DNA of 64,000 nt from Zetaproteobacteria bacterium. GTDB taxonomy: Bacteria > Pseudomonadota > Zetaproteobacteria > Mariprofundales > Mariprofundaceae. Below, piece after piece: positions 33,482 to 42,954 of the stretch (position 1 is its first letter; every line of letters starts with the position of its first letter). The position numbers and the translations under genes are program-made. The DNA lies in contig QIFG01000076.1 in the NCBI GenBank assembly GCA_003228735.1, positions 1-64,000 on the forward strand. The letters run 5' to 3'. The notes under the pieces were generated by a model. The model was not told where the DNA came from. It made no database searches and worked only from the letters and a program-made list of their open reading frames with translations.

Positions 33482-34604
33482 AGCACACCGTATCTCTATA
33501 CTGTACGTCATTGATGGCCTTGAATATGGAGGTGGCGAACGAACCTTCCTGCAATTGATCCAATATCTGCCAACTGCTGAATATCACATTCATGTTGCCA
33601 CAAACCCTGATGGCACGTTTTCTGAAAAGCTTCATGAGCTCGGGATTCAAGTACATCCATTCGACCTTTCGAATAAGCTTGATCTGAGTGCAGCCGGTCA
33701 ATTGCGTTCTATTATCCGAAAGCATCAAATCGATATTGTTCATTGTCAGGGGGCCAGAGCCGATTTCTTTTCGCGAATGGCCGTGAAAAATCTGGAGGAG
33801 GTCAGGCTGATCAATACGATCGCCATGCCCGTCGAGGGCTTTGATGTAAATCCTTGGCTTAAATGGATTTATCAGTTGGCTGATCGCTGCTCGGAACGCT
33901 TCGTGGATCGGTTTATTGTCGTGTCAGATCGTTTGAGAAAAACGCTGACCCATAAGCATCATATCCCGGCCGAAAAAGTCACCCTCATCTACAACGGAAT
34001 CGAGTTGAAAGAATATGATCCGAACCGTGCTCAAGAGCTCTCAGCAGGAATCAGGGAAGAATTTGGTATCGATAAAGAAACTTTTCTGGTTGCGGCTGTC
34101 GGCCGGCTGGTCTGGCAAAAGGGTTTCGAATACCTGGTTGATGCTGCCCGCAAATTAACATCAGACGACATCAAGGTGCTTATCGTAGGAGACGGACCAC
34201 AGAAGAATCAGCTTCAACAACTAGTCAGCCAATATGGCCTTGAGAACAGGGTTATATTTACAGGCCTGCGCCAGGATGTTCATGCCGTACTGGCATGTGC
34301 TGATGTTATTGCCATACCCTCTCTTCTCGAGGGCTTTCCCATGATCACATTGGAAGCCATGGCGATGGGAAAGCCTATTGTTGCCTCCTGCATTAATGGC
34401 ATCAACGAACAAATTGTAGATGGCCAAGATGGAATTCTTGTCCCTCCAAAAAATCCCAAGGCTCTTAAAGAAGCAGTGGAAGAACTCAAACACAACCCGG
34501 ATTTATGCAAGAAACTTGCTTTCTCAGCCAGAAAAAAAGCCAAGCAGTTCTCACTGGAGAGAATGCTGGAAGAAACAGAAAGAGTGTACCGGAAGATAAC
34601 CTGA
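33471..34604 (+). CDS. GT4 family glycosyltransferase
   Basis: The 377-residue GT-B enzyme begins MSAEAHRISILYVIDGLEYGGGERTFLQLI and has the full C-terminal signature: VAAVGRLVWQKGFEYLVDA, then IPSLLEGFPMITLEAMAMGKPIVAS with the EX7E motif. I start it at the ATG at 33471, overlapping the GT2 stop by 11 bases; an in-frame start at 33444 would add nine residues. It ends the plus-strand block and converges, 23 bases apart, with the radical SAM gene. Confidence 0.9.
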   Translation: MSAEAHRISILYVIDGLEYGGGERTFLQLIQYLPTAEYHIHVATNPDGTFSEKLHELGIQVHPFDLSNKLDLSAAGQLRSIIRKHQIDIVHCQGARADFFSRMAVKNLEEVRLINTIAMPVEGFDVNPWLKWIYQLADRCSERFVDRFIVVSDRLRKTLTHKHHIPAEKVTLIYNGIELKEYDPNRAQELSAGIREEFGIDKETFLVAAVGRLVWQKGFEYLVDAARKLTSDDIKVLIVGDGPQKNQLQQLVSQYGLENRVIFTGLRQDVHAVLACADVIAIPSLLEGFPMITLEAMAMGKPIVASCINGINEQIVDGQDGILVPPKNPKALKEAVEELKHNPDLCKKLAFSARKKAKQFSLERMLEETERVYRKIT

Positions 34605-34627
34605 TAAGCCCGTTATCACTCACCATC

Positions 34628-36082
34628 TCATGCACTGTGCCTGATGTGAGAATAATAAAATCCCCTTACTTTTCTTTTCGCCATCAAGGCTGGCTGCCTG
34701 ACAAGATTTCCTGCCACACGCAGCACCTTTTCAGAATTACCCTCGACCAGAGATTCCATGGCTTCTTTACGTAGTTGCATAACCTCTTCCGAGGTGAACT
34801 CTTTTGTCGAAATAATGGATTCGTGCGTATGAAACCGAGCATAATCCACGTTATTATCAATATACCCCTCTTGAATACACTGGGCATATAAAGCTGTCCC
34901 GGGATATGGCGTAGCACAATTAATATCGACGGAGTCACAGCCGATCTTTCGTAGAAGTTTCGCAAAATCAATAGTTTTCTGAATATCGGCTTTTGTTTCG
35001 CCAGGAAACCCAATGACAAAAAAGCAGGTTACATTTAGCCCAGCCGACTTCGCCAGCATTACTGCGCTTTTTACATTCTCCAAATCCATGCATTTATTAA
35101 CAATATTATCCAAGGTGTCCTGGCTACCGCTCTCCGGTGCAAAACACACCCTGGTACACCCAGCACGCCGCATTAGCTCTAGAAGTTCCTTGTCCACCCT
35201 GTCTGCGCGAATACCATTACGTACACCGATTTCAATATCCATCTTCTTATCGGCTATCTTCATAAAGAGTTCTTTTGCCCAATCTATTTTGGCCGTGACG
35301 TTGTCATCTTCAAAAAAGATTTCCTTAACACCATAAGTCTGTACGAGCAATTCGATTTCGGAGATGACGCTCGCAATAGACCTCCGTCTTAGGCGCCTAC
35401 TCATAACAGAGTGGATCGAACAGAAATTACAACTATAAGGACAGCCACGCGTGGCAATGATGTTGGCATACGGAACCCGTCCACTCCACGCCTTTTGCAA
35501 AGGCAATAGATCATAGGCAGGCAATGGCAAACTATCCAAGTCTGTAATTACTTCCTGGCACGCTGACAATGAAAAAACACTCTGCTGGTCGCGATAGAAA
35601 ATACCTGCGACTTTAGGGTCGCCAGTCAAGCCTGATGAGATGGCTCGCACAAGCTTCGAGAAGGCCCTCTCTCCTTCACCAGATACAAGATAGTCAAAAT
35701 CGCTGTCGTTGAGAGACTCTGGAGCAGCGCTAACGTGTGCTCCCCCCGCAACTACCGGCACACTTTTATCTACAGACCTGACTAAAGAAGCAAGGCCTAC
35801 AGCAGCATGAAACTGTTTCGAGAAGCCAAGGCTGATTCCCACAATATCCGGTTTTATTTCTTTGACCTTCTCAGTTATTTCCTCATCAGAAAGGCCTATT
35901 CGATATAGACCCTCGCCTAATGCAACTGATTGCTTCGTTTTCTCTGAATAACAATCCAGTAGAGAGACTTGAGCACCCTCTTCTCGCAGAGTGGCTGCGA
36001 TATAAGCCAGCCCAAGGCTGAAAGAAGAAACTCCCTGAGGTGAACCTTGAATCTGGGGTGGTTGCAATAAAAGGACATTCAC
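34628..36082 (-). CDS. B12-binding-domain radical SAM protein
   Basis: The 484-residue protein has a cobalamin-binding-like N-terminal domain (about 1-150; VLLLQPPQ, GLAYIAATLREEGAQVSLLD, VVAGGAHVSAAPE) and a radical SAM barrel with ATRGCPYSCNFCSIHSV (Cys214, Cys218, Cys221), plus FFEDDNVTAK and CFAPESGSQDTL typical of the family. It probably modifies a sugar or lipid of the pathway; the substrate is not evident. It is AT-richer than the housekeeping genes. The gap to the GT2 gene upstream is 36 bases. Confidence 0.88.
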   Translation of the reverse strand: MNVLLLQPPQIQGSPQGVSSFSLGLAYIAATLREEGAQVSLLDCYSEKTKQSVALGEGLYRIGLSDEEITEKVKEIKPDIVGISLGFSKQFHAAVGLASLVRSVDKSVPVVAGGAHVSAAPESLNDSDFDYLVSGEGERAFSKLVRAISSGLTGDPKVAGIFYRDQQSVFSLSACQEVITDLDSLPLPAYDLLPLQKAWSGRVPYANIIATRGCPYSCNFCSIHSVMSRRLRRRSIASVISEIELLVQTYGVKEIFFEDDNVTAKIDWAKELFMKIADKKMDIEIGVRNGIRADRVDKELLELMRRAGCTRVCFAPESGSQDTLDNIVNKCMDLENVKSAVMLAKSAGLNVTCFFVIGFPGETKADIQKTIDFAKLLRKIGCDSVDINCATPYPGTALYAQCIQEGYIDNNVDYARFHTHESIISTKEFTSEEVMQLRKEAMESLVEGNSEKVLRVAGNLVRQPALMAKRKVRGFYYSHIRHSA

Positions 36083-36118
36083 ATCATTGATTAGAGCACT
36101 AATAGTATAAAAGCTCCA

Positions 36119-37123
36119 CTAGTCGGAGTTGCCTACAACCTTCCATACCCTCTTTTTTTTGGAGAGGAAGAAGATGCCGGATATCTTTCCCATGGCGCGA
36201 CAAATTGACAGCATGGAGACAATCGAATGGCCCTGACATCCGATTGTTCTTCTTGCCAAAGAACCCATCCCTTTAAGAAGAATCAACCCGTATTGTTTTA
36301 TCAATCTGATAGTTCTCTGTCGACCATATGCATCGAGATTTCTCTTGCAGTCCATCAATGCGTCAGACATACCACTCTGAAATGCCCTCTTGAAAAGATG
36401 AACTCTTGTCAAACGCTCGGCAGAGACATCGTGATAAGTAATGGCTCTGGGATTATAATAAACCTTCAGGCCTCTTTGTATGAATTGTATACAGAGTTCG
36501 CTCTCCTCACCTGTATAAAATGAATCACCTGTTCTCCCCAGTGAAATGTTAAATGGCTCATCTCCGGTAATCGCATCCTTCCTGAATGAGAAATTCCCTC
36601 CGCCGAGATAGCCCTCGCCGACTATGATCTCACAAATACTTTCACCATTATCCACACCCCCGAAAAAACCGCTCAATTCGGGGATGTACCAGCTTGGTGC
36701 GCCTCCGTCAGAAAAAACAGGAATAATTTTCCCTCCAGTGCAGGCAATGTCTTTATCAGCATCATAGGTTCTGACGATTTCATTCAACCATTCAGCATCG
36801 GCCTCTTCATCGTCATCAACAAAAGCCAGTATCTCTCCGGAAGCCAGTCGAACACCGGCGTTTCTTGCATGCGACAAACCTTGTCTTGTTTCCCTGCAGA
36901 ATTTGATGTCAAACCCAGATTTTCTCCTGATATCGTCAACAACGACTTGAGGATCATCATCGGAGTTATTGTCAATGACAATGATCTCATACCGGTATTC
37001 GTTTGCGGAAAGACAAACAAGGGACTGAAGTGTTTTTCTGAGTAATTCGCACCTGTTATATGTGCAGACAATAATTGATGCCCTGATTCTCCCTTGGTCG
37101 TTTTGTGCAGTCGATTGATTCAT
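36119..37123 (-). CDS. GT2 family glycosyltransferase
   Basis: The product is about 334 residues: a GT-A domain with ASIIVCTYNRCELLRKTLQSL, IIVIDNNSDD and LAFVDDDEEADAEWLNE, and SFRKDAITGDEPFN with ESELCIQFIQRGLKVYYNP in the acceptor part. A basic C-terminal segment may touch the membrane. The frame is open upstream, but it would run through the preceding GT4 gene, so I use the ATG at 37123, 13 bases after that gene's stop. It should add one sugar of the glycan. Confidence 0.88.
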   Translation of the reverse strand: MNQSTAQNDQGRIRASIIVCTYNRCELLRKTLQSLVCLSANEYRYEIIVIDNNSDDDPQVVVDDIRRKSGFDIKFCRETRQGLSHARNAGVRLASGEILAFVDDDEEADAEWLNEIVRTYDADKDIACTGGKIIPVFSDGGAPSWYIPELSGFFGGVDNGESICEIIVGEGYLGGGNFSFRKDAITGDEPFNISLGRTGDSFYTGEESELCIQFIQRGLKVYYNPRAITYHDVSAERLTRVHLFKRAFQSGMSDALMDCKRNLDAYGRQRTIRLIKQYGLILLKGMGSLARRTIGCQGHSIVSMLSICRAMGKISGIFFLSKKKRVWKVVGNSD

Positions 37124-37136
37124 ATACAGTTGCGAC

Positions 37137-38309
37137 TCAGGCTGACTGAAGTCTTTTGCAGATAAATTCTTCCGTCTCCTGCGCCGCCTTCCTCCAAGTG
37201 CGGCAAGAGACAGCATATGCCCGTGCTCGCGCAGAAATTTCCTTCCGTCTGTCAGGAGCCCCCAGCAACTCAAACAACGCTTGGGCCATATCGGAAATGC
37301 TCTCCGGCTCGATCACATATGCAATATCACTTAGCAATGTATAACTTGAGGTGTTCTTCTGATCGGTCACGAGGACACATGTCCCACAGCTCATAGCCTC
37401 CCACATCTTTGTGGCCAACGCTCCTTTCTGCTGTTCTATTTTCCTTGCCCGCAGGGGAATAACGGCCACATCTGCAGCATTCAGCCAGTTTGGCATTTCT
37501 GCATATGGGCGCATGCCGGGCATGATGACATGATCGGATATTTCCAGCCGCTGTACTTCCTCAGTGACTTCCTGAAACATGCCTCCGTCACCGACCAGCG
37601 CAAGGGAGGCTTTTTCTCCCCGCTTTAGCAACTCCGCAAAGGCTGACAGCAATGTCATCAGGTCATAATGGGGATAGAAATTCCCCGCATAAAGCACGAT
37701 GCCGTCATCATATGGTAGTTCAAGCTTCTGTCGGGCCAAGGCCTTATCCCGAGGTGAAAACAGATTAGGATTCACACCCAACTCTTGCACAAGCACCTTT
37801 TCCCTGTGGATTCCATAGTAGTTAATGACGTTCTCAGCATTCCCGACCGTGCTGGCCAAGATTCCCCGAGCAGACTGCAGAAGGCGATTCTGGCACCTTT
37901 CTGCATGCTTCATGTTGCGCTCAGAGGCTCCAAAAAGCTTGAAGTCATCCAGAAGCCAGCCGTTGACTTCGACAAATAACGGTATTCCGAGAAGCTCACA
38001 AAACCGGGACAGGAAAGGGTGCCGAGCCATCTCACGAACATACAGCAAATCGATCCGTTGTTGCCTGTGCAGCCGCCAGATACGCCAGGCGCTCTCCAGA
38101 AAAAAAGCCCACTTCCGCTTGCGGTCATAGCCCCACCAGCGAACCCAGATATGGTGCACGCCATGCCATGTATGATTCTCTAAAGGCTTTGGCAAAATCA
38201 GATGGACGTCATGCCCCAGTGCCGCCAACTGTTCGGCTATTTCCCGGGTATGCACCACGCTTGCATTGGAAACGCCCAGTTCGATAAAGGCAAAGTAGGC
38301 TATTCGCAT
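37137..38309 (-). CDS. GT4 family glycosyltransferase
   Basis: The product is about 390 residues. It begins MRIAYFAFIELGVSNASVVHTREIAEQLAALGHDVHLI and contains LLYVREMARHPFLSRF, the second-domain start IVLYAGNFYPHYDLMTLLSAFAELL and a donor-site segment ALATKMWEAMSCGTCVLVTDQ. The ATG at 38309, 11 bases after the galE stop, fits the family; an in-frame start at 38363 would overlap galE. It is another single-sugar transferase of the locus. Confidence 0.88.
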   Translation of the reverse strand: MRIAYFAFIELGVSNASVVHTREIAEQLAALGHDVHLILPKPLENHTWHGVHHIWVRWWGYDRKRKWAFFLESAWRIWRLHRQQRIDLLYVREMARHPFLSRFCELLGIPLFVEVNGWLLDDFKLFGASERNMKHAERCQNRLLQSARGILASTVGNAENVINYYGIHREKVLVQELGVNPNLFSPRDKALARQKLELPYDDGIVLYAGNFYPHYDLMTLLSAFAELLKRGEKASLALVGDGGMFQEVTEEVQRLEISDHVIMPGMRPYAEMPNWLNAADVAVIPLRARKIEQQKGALATKMWEAMSCGTCVLVTDQKNTSSYTLLSDIAYVIEPESISDMAQALFELLGAPDRRKEISARARAYAVSCRTWRKAAQETEEFICKRLQSA

Positions 38310-38320
38310 ATTCCGGCTGA

Positions 38321-39313
38321 CTACTGGCCACCCTGTTGAAATGTGGACAGCTTTCGCTCCCACTCATAGGCGGTGCGAACAATCATCTCCAGACTGTCAT
38401 GCTGTGGCTGCCATCCTGTCGCAGCTCGAATCCGACCGGCATCGGCAACCAGCATGGCTGGATCGCCGGGACGGCGCGCTCCTTCAACCGCCTGAATATC
38501 CACACCGGAAATCTTTCTCACCGCTTCAACCACTTCACGAACGCTATAACCGGCGCCATAGCCACAATTAAACGCTCCGGATTCTCCGCTCTTCTCAAGA
38601 TGGCTCAATGCACTGAGGTGGGCAGCGGCCAAATCCGAAACGTGGATATAATCACGGACACATGTGCCGTCATCCGTTGGATAATCCGTCCCGAAGATTG
38701 TGAGCTTATCGCGCTTGGCGGTTGCCACTTCACAGGCAACCTTGATCAGGTGTGTCGCATCGGGAGTGGCTTGTCCGATACGGCCTGACGGATCAGCGCC
38801 AGAAGCATTAAAATATCGTAGCAGACAATAACGCATGCCAGATACAGTGCAGACATCCCTGATCATCCTTTCACTCATCATTTTCGAGGCGCCGTAAGGG
38901 TTAATGGGCTGAAGGGCAACATCCTCAGTCACACAGCCGCCCTCGGGGATTCCATAAACCGCCGCTGTAGATGAAAAGATGAAGTGTTTCACCCCTGCAT
39001 CCAGACAACAACGCAACAGGCTCAGGGTATTACAGGTATTATTTGAATAATATTTTATGGGATTTGTCACGGACTCGGGAACAACAATTGATCCGGCAAA
39101 ATGGATCACGGCATCAAAGCGTTTTTCTGCCATCACTCCGCGAAGCCGCGATACGTCTGAGAGATCAGCCACGATCAACTCGCCATGCAATACCGCCCAC
39201 TCATGCCCGGTAGAAAGGTTATCGTAAATGGCAATCTCATGCCCTGCTTCGCCTAAGGCCAGGACAGTATGGCTGCCAATATACCCTGCACCACCGGTTA
39301 CAAGTATTCTCAT
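38321..39313 (-). CDS. galE: UDP-glucose 4-epimerase
   Basis: This extended short-chain dehydrogenase (330 residues) interconverts UDP-glucose and UDP-galactose, or the N-acetyl forms, using bound NAD+. It shows the NAD motif VTGGAGYIGSHT (5-16), the catalytic Ser in FIFSSTAAVYG (about 121-131) and the YxxxK pair at Tyr140 and Lys144 (NPYGASK). The sequence keeps close to canonical GalE throughout (DDGTCVRDYIHVSDLAAAHL, RRPGDPAMLVAD). It supplies galactose-type donors to the surrounding glycosyltransferases. Confidence 0.93.
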   Translation of the reverse strand: MRILVTGGAGYIGSHTVLALGEAGHEIAIYDNLSTGHEWAVLHGELIVADLSDVSRLRGVMAEKRFDAVIHFAGSIVVPESVTNPIKYYSNNTCNTLSLLRCCLDAGVKHFIFSSTAAVYGIPEGGCVTEDVALQPINPYGASKMMSERMIRDVCTVSGMRYCLLRYFNASGADPSGRIGQATPDATHLIKVACEVATAKRDKLTIFGTDYPTDDGTCVRDYIHVSDLAAAHLSALSHLEKSGESGAFNCGYGAGYSVREVVEAVRKISGVDIQAVEGARRPGDPAMLVADAGRIRAATGWQPQHDSLEMIVRTAYEWERKLSTFQQGGQ

Positions 39314-39372
39314 GCTCTCCTTCCCTTACCTAGCCTTTTTCAGAATTCGCCGTCTTATGTCGTTGACATGGG

Positions 39373-40833
39373 CTATTCGTTTCGACCCTCAGGTGAGTGT
39401 AGGCGCTGCATAAACTCCCTGCCATGTTGCACAAGTCCCCCGGCTGTCACCCCCAGCACAAGGAAGTAAGTTGCCATAAAAGCTGCAATAGCCAAATAAG
39501 CCGAATATTCCATGGTTATAAAGCCTGCCGCAAAAGCAAGCAATCCTGACAGCATGGACGGCCAGTTTTCAAAAAAATAACTCAGAGAACCCAGCTCCTG
39601 CTTCAACAGGGGCAGTCGAACGAGCGGACCCATCACCCCGAGCTGGATCAGGCTATAGTATGCCCCTCCCATGATGCCGTAATTCTCGATCAAAGGCGCC
39701 CCGACAACAAACAGGAACAACGCGCCAATAATGGAAACCCACATCAAATAACTCGTCCTGTTCCGTATAAGCGCAATGCTGCCCCATTGCATACCGGTAA
39801 CTGCACGCAAAATGAATGCAATGGTGAACAGTTCCATGACAGGAATGGCCCTATCCCATTGGCTGCCAAAAAGCAGGTGAACAATGGGCTCGGAAAGAAA
39901 GTAAAGGATGGCCGCCAGGGGGAAGGCGGCGACCGAGGTATACTGATTGGTGATCGAAAAGGCATGGCGCAATTCATCGTTGTCGAACTGACGATCGGCA
40001 AAAGCAGGAAAGGTCACCCGAGTAACCAGAGTCACCAGTTCGAGGAGGAGAAAAGGGAGATAAAAGGCAACCACGTAAATACCCAGTTCCTCATTCCCCC
40101 AGTAGTACTTCACCAGAAGGTCGTCACCTTTCGCTACCAGGAACGAACAAACAGAAACGACCATCATCGGCCGAGAGAAATTAAGTATCTGTTTTACTGT
40201 ATGCGAATCCGGCCAATACAGGCGGAACTTCCCCCCTGTCGCCAGGGTAATGTAGAGCATACGTGCAGAAAAACCGGATAAATAACCTGCAAAAAGACTC
40301 ATTAGTCCCATCCCGGCATAGTATGCAATCGTTGCAACGATGATGGCCGTGGCTATCTGTAAGGTCTCGGTCATGTTGATCCGGAAAAATTTGTACTCGC
40401 GCTCCCACTCTGCCGTCATAATCGTAAAAAACGGAGTAACTACCGTAATGCTAAGCAGGATCAGAAATCCCGGCAGACGATCATCGCTAAAGACTGAGCC
40501 TAACAATGGCGAGGTAATAACAATTAGCACCATCATCACAACAGAAATAACGCTTTGAACAAGCATCCCAACCTGGATAAGCCCAGTCAGATCTTCTCCA
40601 CGATGTTTCACCAGATAGGGACGAATTCCCCATTCGGCAAACAACGAGAAACCAAATACGACTGTCACAACAAAGGTGAAGAAACCTATGAATTCCGGGT
40701 TAAATAAATGGGCATACCAACTCATCTGGAGAACACCCAGCAATCGGTTGATCACATGGCTGCAGAACACGCCGCCAGAGCCGCTTAAAATTTTCTTACG
40801 CCAGTCGACCTGAAGTTCCGGGAGGTTGCTCAT
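39373..40833 (-). CDS. Oligosaccharide flippase, Wzx/MATE-like family
   Basis: The 486-residue protein has about 12-14 membrane spans. The N-terminal part (VDWRKKILSGSGGVFCSHVINRLLGVLQMSWYAHLFNPEFIGFFTF) and TRVTFPAFADRQFDNDELRHAF in the middle match the polysaccharide-export Wzx/RfbX group. It should flip undecaprenyl-diphosphate-linked glycan to the periplasm. The start codon directly follows the methyltransferase stop, which points to co-translation. No Wzy or Wzz is recognised nearby. Confidence 0.88.
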   Translation of the reverse strand: MSNLPELQVDWRKKILSGSGGVFCSHVINRLLGVLQMSWYAHLFNPEFIGFFTFVVTVVFGFSLFAEWGIRPYLVKHRGEDLTGLIQVGMLVQSVISVVMMVLIVITSPLLGSVFSDDRLPGFLILLSITVVTPFFTIMTAEWEREYKFFRINMTETLQIATAIIVATIAYYAGMGLMSLFAGYLSGFSARMLYITLATGGKFRLYWPDSHTVKQILNFSRPMMVVSVCSFLVAKGDDLLVKYYWGNEELGIYVVAFYLPFLLLELVTLVTRVTFPAFADRQFDNDELRHAFSITNQYTSVAAFPLAAILYFLSEPIVHLLFGSQWDRAIPVMELFTIAFILRAVTGMQWGSIALIRNRTSYLMWVSIIGALFLFVVGAPLIENYGIMGGAYYSLIQLGVMGPLVRLPLLKQELGSLSYFFENWPSMLSGLLAFAAGFITMEYSAYLAIAAFMATYFLVLGVTAGGLVQHGREFMQRLHSPEGRNE

Positions 40834-41463
40834 CTACGGTTCAAGAATGAAAAACTGATGGTAAGGGTCATCAAAATCGCGGAACTGTTTCACCAGAGAA
40901 AACCCAGTGGAAAGAATTTCCTTTTCCACATCCTGTTTTCCACAACCCCGCGTCCCTATTTCCCAATAATGATAACCATCAAACTTGTGAGTGGGCTTAG
41001 TACGCAACGGAAGTTCCCACATTTTTCTGAAATACGGGAGTTTAGGCAGTCTTGCATCAAGGCGATAGTAACGCTCCACGCTTGGCAAACTGATGACCAC
41101 CCTGTTGCGAGCCAAACGCTGGATTTCCTTCAGGCATGGTTTAAACAGGTCGAAAGGAAGGTGCTCGAGCACCTCACAACATATAACCGTATGGAAGGAT
41201 TTGTCCGAGAACGGCAAGGCAACTACACTGGCGGTAACATCCGGACTCAGGCAAAAGTCATAATCAAGAGATACAACCCTAAAACCGTGTTCCTTCAAAT
41301 AGTTCAGGACAAGCTTGTTACCAATGCCAATTTCAAGAATGGCGGCAGGGTTTCCGGAAACGGTCGATTGAATCTGATTCCAGTAGCATACGAATCTCGA
41401 TTTTCTGTCGTATTCTATCTGAAAGTAAGGCTCATTTGGCTGCAATTCATGCGACATAGTCAA
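40834..41463 (-). CDS. Class I SAM-dependent methyltransferase
   Basis: The 209-residue protein is a minimal methyltransferase with AAILEIGIGNKLVLNYLKEHGFRVVSLDYD as SAM-binding region, VVALPFSDKSFHTVICCEVLEHLPFD (Methyltransf_11 style), and the C-terminus HQFFILEP. It abuts the Wzx gene without a gap and is 75 bases after the radical SAM gene. The last dozen codons of a near-identical copy remain as a scar at 43866-43906, showing that this gene belonged to a duplicated block. Confidence 0.86.
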   Translation of the reverse strand: MTMSHELQPNEPYFQIEYDRKSRFVCYWNQIQSTVSGNPAAILEIGIGNKLVLNYLKEHGFRVVSLDYDFCLSPDVTASVVALPFSDKSFHTVICCEVLEHLPFDLFKPCLKEIQRLARNRVVISLPSVERYYRLDARLPKLPYFRKMWELPLRTKPTHKFDGYHYWEIGTRGCGKQDVEKEILSTGFSLVKQFRDFDDPYHQFFILEP

Positions 41464-41538
41464 TGTATATCCTAATCATTCCTGAGATAGAAGAGCTTTC
41501 GACCAGACGTGCCTACTGGAGACAGACAGCCCCTTCTG

Positions 41539-42687
41539 CTAATTCAGCGTATCTTCTTTTTTCACATTATGCAGATCAACGCCAAAGTTCTGGGTACATA
41601 CCTTGCATGGATCATGGAGATCATCCTTGCCTGGCGAAAGAAATCTCCCCCTCATCTCTCTCAAGAAAGAACTGTTCCAGACGACCGTATCGGTCACCTT
41701 TTTTTCTCCCTCCATGTTAGCCAGCATGACCGGGCAACTGGAATAATTTCTTTCTCCATCTACACGCAGGGTGGTGAAATGGCATCTACAGTTCTTTTTC
41801 TGCTGATCGGGATTAAGAAGCGTAGGCAAGGTGACCTTGTCTCTCATGTGAGTGGCAATTGAATTCTCCAGCACCTTTCTTACTTCTTTGTCATTGACCA
41901 GCAGGGTACGTTGTCCCATCTCAAAGCCTTCAAATGGATACGGCAGGAAATTATTGAAATAGATGTGATCAGCCCCGGTCTGTTCTCCGACTCTTATACA
42001 CTCGGGAATAAACCGATAATTTTCCTGATCAACAATAAATGACACATATATTTTCAACCTGGATTCGGCCTTGTCTCTTGCCTCCACGAGCTTGCTGATA
42101 TTGTCGAATATCTTTTTGTGAAAGGATGGGGGGTGGCCCGTCAGCCGTTGATAATCATTGCCATCATGGGTGTTTAACGAGATCACAATATAGTCCAGAT
42201 GACTGCCGACCACTTGATCAATATTTTTATCAAGGATGATCCCGTTTGAAACGCTGGATGCGTTCATGCGCCTGACCGTGGAGGCGTATTCCACCATCCT
42301 GAAAAAATCCTTATTCAACAATGGCTCTCCCACTCCAATGAGAGACACGCTCATGGCCCGCTGGAAACGATCCAGTGTATATTTGAATGTGTTGAACTCC
42401 ATATCGGTGGTAGTCATCTGCCGCCATTCATAATCATTGGGAACCAATGGCGAATGCGTCACACACATGGCGCACTTCAGATTACATCTTCCGGTTGTAA
42501 CGATGGAGAGGGTTAAGGGCTGTAACGGAACAAAGCGGCCCAGTGCATGCTTACTCCATAACCGGTGCAAATAGTAATTTATGAATTGCCCGGCAAAATG
42601 GTCGCCGCTGAAAAAGACCTTTTTTACCTTTCTAAGAATACTGAAGGACACTTGCCAGCCCTCTATTAAAACCATGCTTTCTTTCAC
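41539..42687 (-). CDS. Radical SAM protein with SPASM-like C-terminus
   Basis: The 382-residue protein has the 4Fe-4S motif TTGRCNLKCAMC (Cys68, Cys72, Cys75), VSLIGVGEPLLNKDFF typical of the barrel, and clustered C-terminal cysteines (KKNCRCHF, YSSCPVM, DPCKVCTQNFGVD) that suggest an auxiliary cluster of the SPASM type. Function in the glycan pathway is unknown. The start is GTG at 42687, overlapping the TAG of the truncated cysS copy, or the ATG at 42675. A broken paralogue of this gene lies at 43908-44071. Confidence 0.85.
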   Translation of the reverse strand: MKESMVLIEGWQVSFSILRKVKKVFFSGDHFAGQFINYYLHRLWSKHALGRFVPLQPLTLSIVTTGRCNLKCAMCVTHSPLVPNDYEWRQMTTTDMEFNTFKYTLDRFQRAMSVSLIGVGEPLLNKDFFRMVEYASTVRRMNASSVSNGIILDKNIDQVVGSHLDYIVISLNTHDGNDYQRLTGHPPSFHKKIFDNISKLVEARDKAESRLKIYVSFIVDQENYRFIPECIRVGEQTGADHIYFNNFLPYPFEGFEMGQRTLLVNDKEVRKVLENSIATHMRDKVTLPTLLNPDQQKKNCRCHFTTLRVDGERNYSSCPVMLANMEGEKKVTDTVVWNSSFLREMRGRFLSPGKDDLHDPCKVCTQNFGVDLHNVKKEDTLN

Positions 42688-42925
42688 TATTTCCGCTTCC
42701 GTGAAGTTCCATGCGGCCCATCTTCAAGGATTACGCCTATTTGGGCAAGTTGCTCCCTGGCCGCATTCGCCCTTCCGAAATCGCGCTGCTTCCTAGTCTG
42801 GTTCCGTTTCATTATCAGCCTCTCGATTTCACCCGCATCCAGAATGTCATCCGACCAAACCCGGCCTTCAACATCTTGCTGCGTAATATCGAGCAGGCTG
42901 TTCAATGATTCAAAAACAGCAGCTC
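42687..42925 (-). pseudogene. Truncated second copy of the cysS 3' end
   Basis: The 72-codon frame ending at 42687 reads SLLDITQQDVEGRVW and QRDFGRANAAREQLAQ, closely matching the last ~70 residues of CysS at 44071-45459 (GLLGITQQDAENW, QRDFGRADAVREQLAQ). Similarity continues at DNA level to about 42925 and then stops. With no catalytic domain it cannot charge tRNA. It marks the far boundary of a duplication that included the 3' end of cysS. Confidence 0.9.
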
Positions 42926-42954
42926 GATAGCACCCTGTTATGAACTGCTCGTGG

